Part shown: one piece after another, positions 6,641-8,040 of the stretch | Layout: each line of letters starts with the position of its first letter | Numbering within the stretch: the stretch's first letter is position 1 | From: CAYMUC01 sp964471865 | GTDB taxonomy: Bacteria > Actinomycetota > Acidimicrobiia > Acidimicrobiales > Ilumatobacteraceae | Direction of reading: 5' to 3' | Assembly: GCA_964471865.1 (NCBI GenBank) | Contig: CAYYHU010000058.1 | Span: forward strand, 1 to 8,040 | Length of the DNA stretch: 8,040 bases | The notes under the pieces: model-generated | The model's input: the letters and a program-made list of their open reading frames with translations, nothing else | Told to the model about the DNA's origin: nothing | Database searches by the model: none | Translations under genes and position numbers: made by a program

Positions 6641-6938
6641 ATGTCGCCGGTGAGTTGGCGGGCCGACGCGGATCTCGTCCGGCGCCGTCAAGCGAGCCGA
6701 GGCCGAGCGCGGCTACTCGATGAACGAGTTCATCGGCATCGTGTTGGATGTCGCCACCGATCCGGCTCGAGCCGGTGAGGAGGGGGCCGAGATCCGTGAA
6801 CGCCTCCGGTGTGCCGAACTGTTGGTGCTCGATCTCGCGTCCGTGTCACCTCCTGATCCCGCGGAGATCGCCGAGGTCTGCCGACGACGTGCCGGCGAGG
6901 TATCGCTTGCGGACTACGTCATCGAAGGTCGCACGTGA
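6641..6938 (+). pseudogene. Ribbon-helix-helix antitoxin (VapB-like), frameshifted
   Basis: Two overlapping frames together spell one antitoxin. From the ATG at 6641 the first frame reads MSPVSWRADADLVRR, the strand and first-helix start of a ribbon-helix-helix DNA-binding domain, then turns to nonsense and stops at 6778. The next frame takes over at about 6687 with VKRAEAERGYSMNEF, the rest of the first helix, the turn and the second helix, and continues to the stop at 6936-6938. Removing one C in GGCGCCGTC (6681-6689) would restore a continuous protein of about 98 residues. The C-terminal part ends AGEVSLADYVIEGR, resembling the toxin-binding tail of VapB-like antitoxins. As written, only a 72-residue product from the internal ATG at 6720 could be made in the second frame; it lacks the DNA-binding strand. 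The stop overlaps the toxin start by 4 bases. A sequencing error is the main alternative to real decay. Confidence 0.72.
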
Positions 6939-7147
6939 TCCTTCTCGATGCCAGCATGGCCCGAATCCTCGGCTCGGAGTTCGACGCTGATCTCGTTCGC
7001 GGTATGACGGACGCCGATGGGATCGCTCCCGTCGCCCTACACGAACGGATCGCCCCGGTAGGGGGCTTCGCGTGTTTCGATCATCGCCTGAGGGCGGCGG
7101 CGACGGAAGGAGTCAGAGTATTTCCCGACTCCCTCCCGAGCCTGTGA
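6935..7147 (+). pseudogene. PIN-domain toxin (VapC-like), internally deleted
   Basis: The 70-codon frame starts at a GTG overlapping the antitoxin stop (GTGA), the usual antitoxin-toxin arrangement. It begins MILLDAS, the first PIN strand with the metal-binding Asp5, and ends FACFDHRLRAAATEGVRVFP (45-64), which matches the last PIN strand and helix with a conserved Asp (49). VapC toxins are usually about 120-140 residues; the middle helices, with the second and third acidic residues of the nuclease site, are missing here. The two halves are in frame, suggesting an internal deletion of roughly 60 codons. Without the central acidic residues it should be an inactive ribonuclease. It could alternatively be a shortened, repurposed protein, but the adjoining broken antitoxin argues for decay of the whole pair. 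The stop is 21 bases from the stop of the convergent TIM-barrel gene. Confidence 0.65.
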
Positions 7148-7168
7148 CTCCGCTCCAGCAGTTGGTGA

Positions 7169-7948
7169 TCAGATGAATCGCCGAGCGCTGTCGAGAACCC
7201 GGCGAGCTCGTTCGACCGGATCACCGATCTCTCGAAGTCGCCGCGAGCGGATCTCGAAAGACAACGCCACATTCGCCACGGCATCGCAGAGTTCGTCGAG
7301 GGGTAAGGCTCCCTCATCGGGCAGCAATCGACCATTGACGGCCTCGTCATAGAGGCCCGCCCGATCAGACGGAATCACCGTCGGTGCATCGGCGAGTTGA
7401 AGGTACGGAAAGCGACCCGGTTCGGCTGTCTCGATCTCGCGCACGTCCCCCGGGGTCGCTCCCGACCGTGCCAGGTGGAGGCTGTCGACGAGAATGCCCG
7501 CCTCGTTCACCCGATGGGGAGCGACGACACGATGAGCGGCCTCGAGGGTGGCGAGGGGAAAGATCGGTAGGAATTCACAGACCAGAACGACCCCGCTGCC
7601 TCGGGCATGATCGACGAGTTGAGCGAAGCGATCAGCCGTTGCGGCTTCATCGGGAAGTCGGCTGGTGAACAGCACGAACCGGGCACCGATCTCAACAGCG
7701 GCGTCGAGCACGCGTTCCCCGTGATCCTTGGAGTCGGGTGCCGGGATGATCGGTTCGAGATCGAGCGCGACGAGTCCTGTGTCGTCGAGGCGGCGTCGCA
7801 CCTCTCGACTCGTGGTGTCAGCCCACGAGGAGGGATCGAACCAGACTCCGCAGGCGGGCCAGCCTGCTGCTGCCGAGACCGTCACCGCGTCCTCGGGAGC
7901 GAGATCGGGATGCACCCCCGCTGCCAGCGAGATCAGCCGAGACGTCAT
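7169..7948 (-). CDS. Sugar phosphate isomerase/epimerase-like TIM-barrel protein
   Basis: This 259-residue protein fits the xylose-isomerase-like / AP-endonuclease-2 TIM-barrel group, metal-dependent enzymes that mostly isomerise or epimerise sugars, keto-sugars or related polyols. Candidate metal and active-site residues lie at the ends of successive strands: E125 (VLVCEF), D155 and H158 (ILVDSLHLARSG), Q184 (YLQLAD) and E232 (SFEIRS). The segment RLLPDEGALPLDEL (207-220) corresponds to the conserved R-x-x-P-G-E-G loop with Asp for the first Gly. Length is normal, slightly short. The ATG start overlaps the stop of the upstream gene by 4 bases (ATGA on the minus strand), so it is the second or later gene of an operon reading in from beyond the right edge. 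The substrate cannot be assigned from sequence. Confidence 0.85.
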   Translation of the reverse strand: MTSRLISLAAGVHPDLAPEDAVTVSAAAGWPACGVWFDPSSWADTTSREVRRRLDDTGLVALDLEPIIPAPDSKDHGERVLDAAVEIGARFVLFTSRLPDEAATADRFAQLVDHARGSGVVLVCEFLPIFPLATLEAAHRVVAPHRVNEAGILVDSLHLARSGATPGDVREIETAEPGRFPYLQLADAPTVIPSDRAGLYDEAVNGRLLPDEGALPLDELCDAVANVALSFEIRSRRLREIGDPVERARRVLDSARRFI

Positions 7949-8040
7949 GGTGATTCCGTTGCCGCAGTGGCCTCAGCGTCATCGGCGGAACGAACACCTT
8001 GGACGAACACGTCAGGGTCGATCGCGATGAACGTCGAGGT
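7945..8040 (-). CDS. C-terminal end of an unidentified gene (5' end outside window)
   Basis: On the minus strand an open frame enters from the right edge and gives 31 residues, TSTFIAIDPDVFV then a polar, Ala/Glu/Thr-rich tail ending ATAATESP, before a TGA that overlaps the ATG of the TIM-barrel gene by 4 bases. The overlap and the absence of stops to the edge support a real coding end and an operon. FIAIDPxxF is reminiscent of segments in several oxidoreductases, such as the malate/lactate dehydrogenase Ldh2 family, but the fragment is too short to identify. Confidence 0.6.
   Translation of the reverse strand, partial: TSTFIAIDPDVFVQGVRSADDAEATAATESP

Noticed and set aside
7109..7132. GGAGTC and GACTCC inverted repeat at the end of the toxin remnant
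   Set aside because: Six-base stem, 12-base loop, no U-tract, and inside the coding remnant; a further GACTCC follows at 7146, so it may be chance or a minor duplication.

Overview
This is a high-GC window from a bacterial chromosome, probably an actinobacterium. The gene families (PaiB-type flavin-binding regulator, YcaQ/AlkX glycosylase, several GNAT acetyltransferases), GTG starts, short start/stop overlaps and a lipoprotein with a long threonine tether fit Acidimicrobiia-like actinobacteria. That placement is inference; no rRNA or taxonomic marker gene is present. There are no tRNAs, CRISPR arrays, insertion sequences or phage genes, and no gene-free stretch longer than about 160 bases.

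Layout, left to right. (1) The 3' part of a zinc-dependent alcohol dehydrogenase (MDR superfamily) runs in from the left edge on +. It ends 3 bases from a convergent paiB-like gene on -. (2) A 155-base divergent spacer separates paiB from a small + gene, 1641-1895. This encodes an 84-residue protein with serine, or rarely glycine/alanine, at every third residue over almost its full length. It is the least explained and most interesting object here. (3) A YcaQ/AlkX-family DNA glycosylase on - converges on it, with a candidate hairpin terminator between them. (4) An AAC(6')-like GNAT acetyltransferase is divergent from the glycosylase and overlaps tail-to-tail by 65 bases with a RimJ/RimL-type GNAT on -. 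(5) On +, a ketopantoate-reductase-family gene is coupled by a 4-base overlap to a secreted lipoprotein made of a threonine-rich tether and a YVTN-type beta-propeller. (6) A decayed type II toxin-antitoxin pair follows on +: a ribbon-helix-helix antitoxin broken by a frameshift, then a PIN toxin (VapC-like) of about half the normal length. (7) On - at the right edge lies a TIM-barrel sugar-isomerase/epimerase-like gene, preceded in its operon by a gene of which only the last 31 codons are visible.

The genes do not form one pathway. The window reads as a patchwork of small, often divergent or convergent housekeeping and accessory units. Two real operons are visible: panE-like plus propeller lipoprotein, and the TIM-barrel gene with its upstream partner. 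The points most worth following up are the Ser-x-x repeat protein and the double lesion in the toxin-antitoxin locus.
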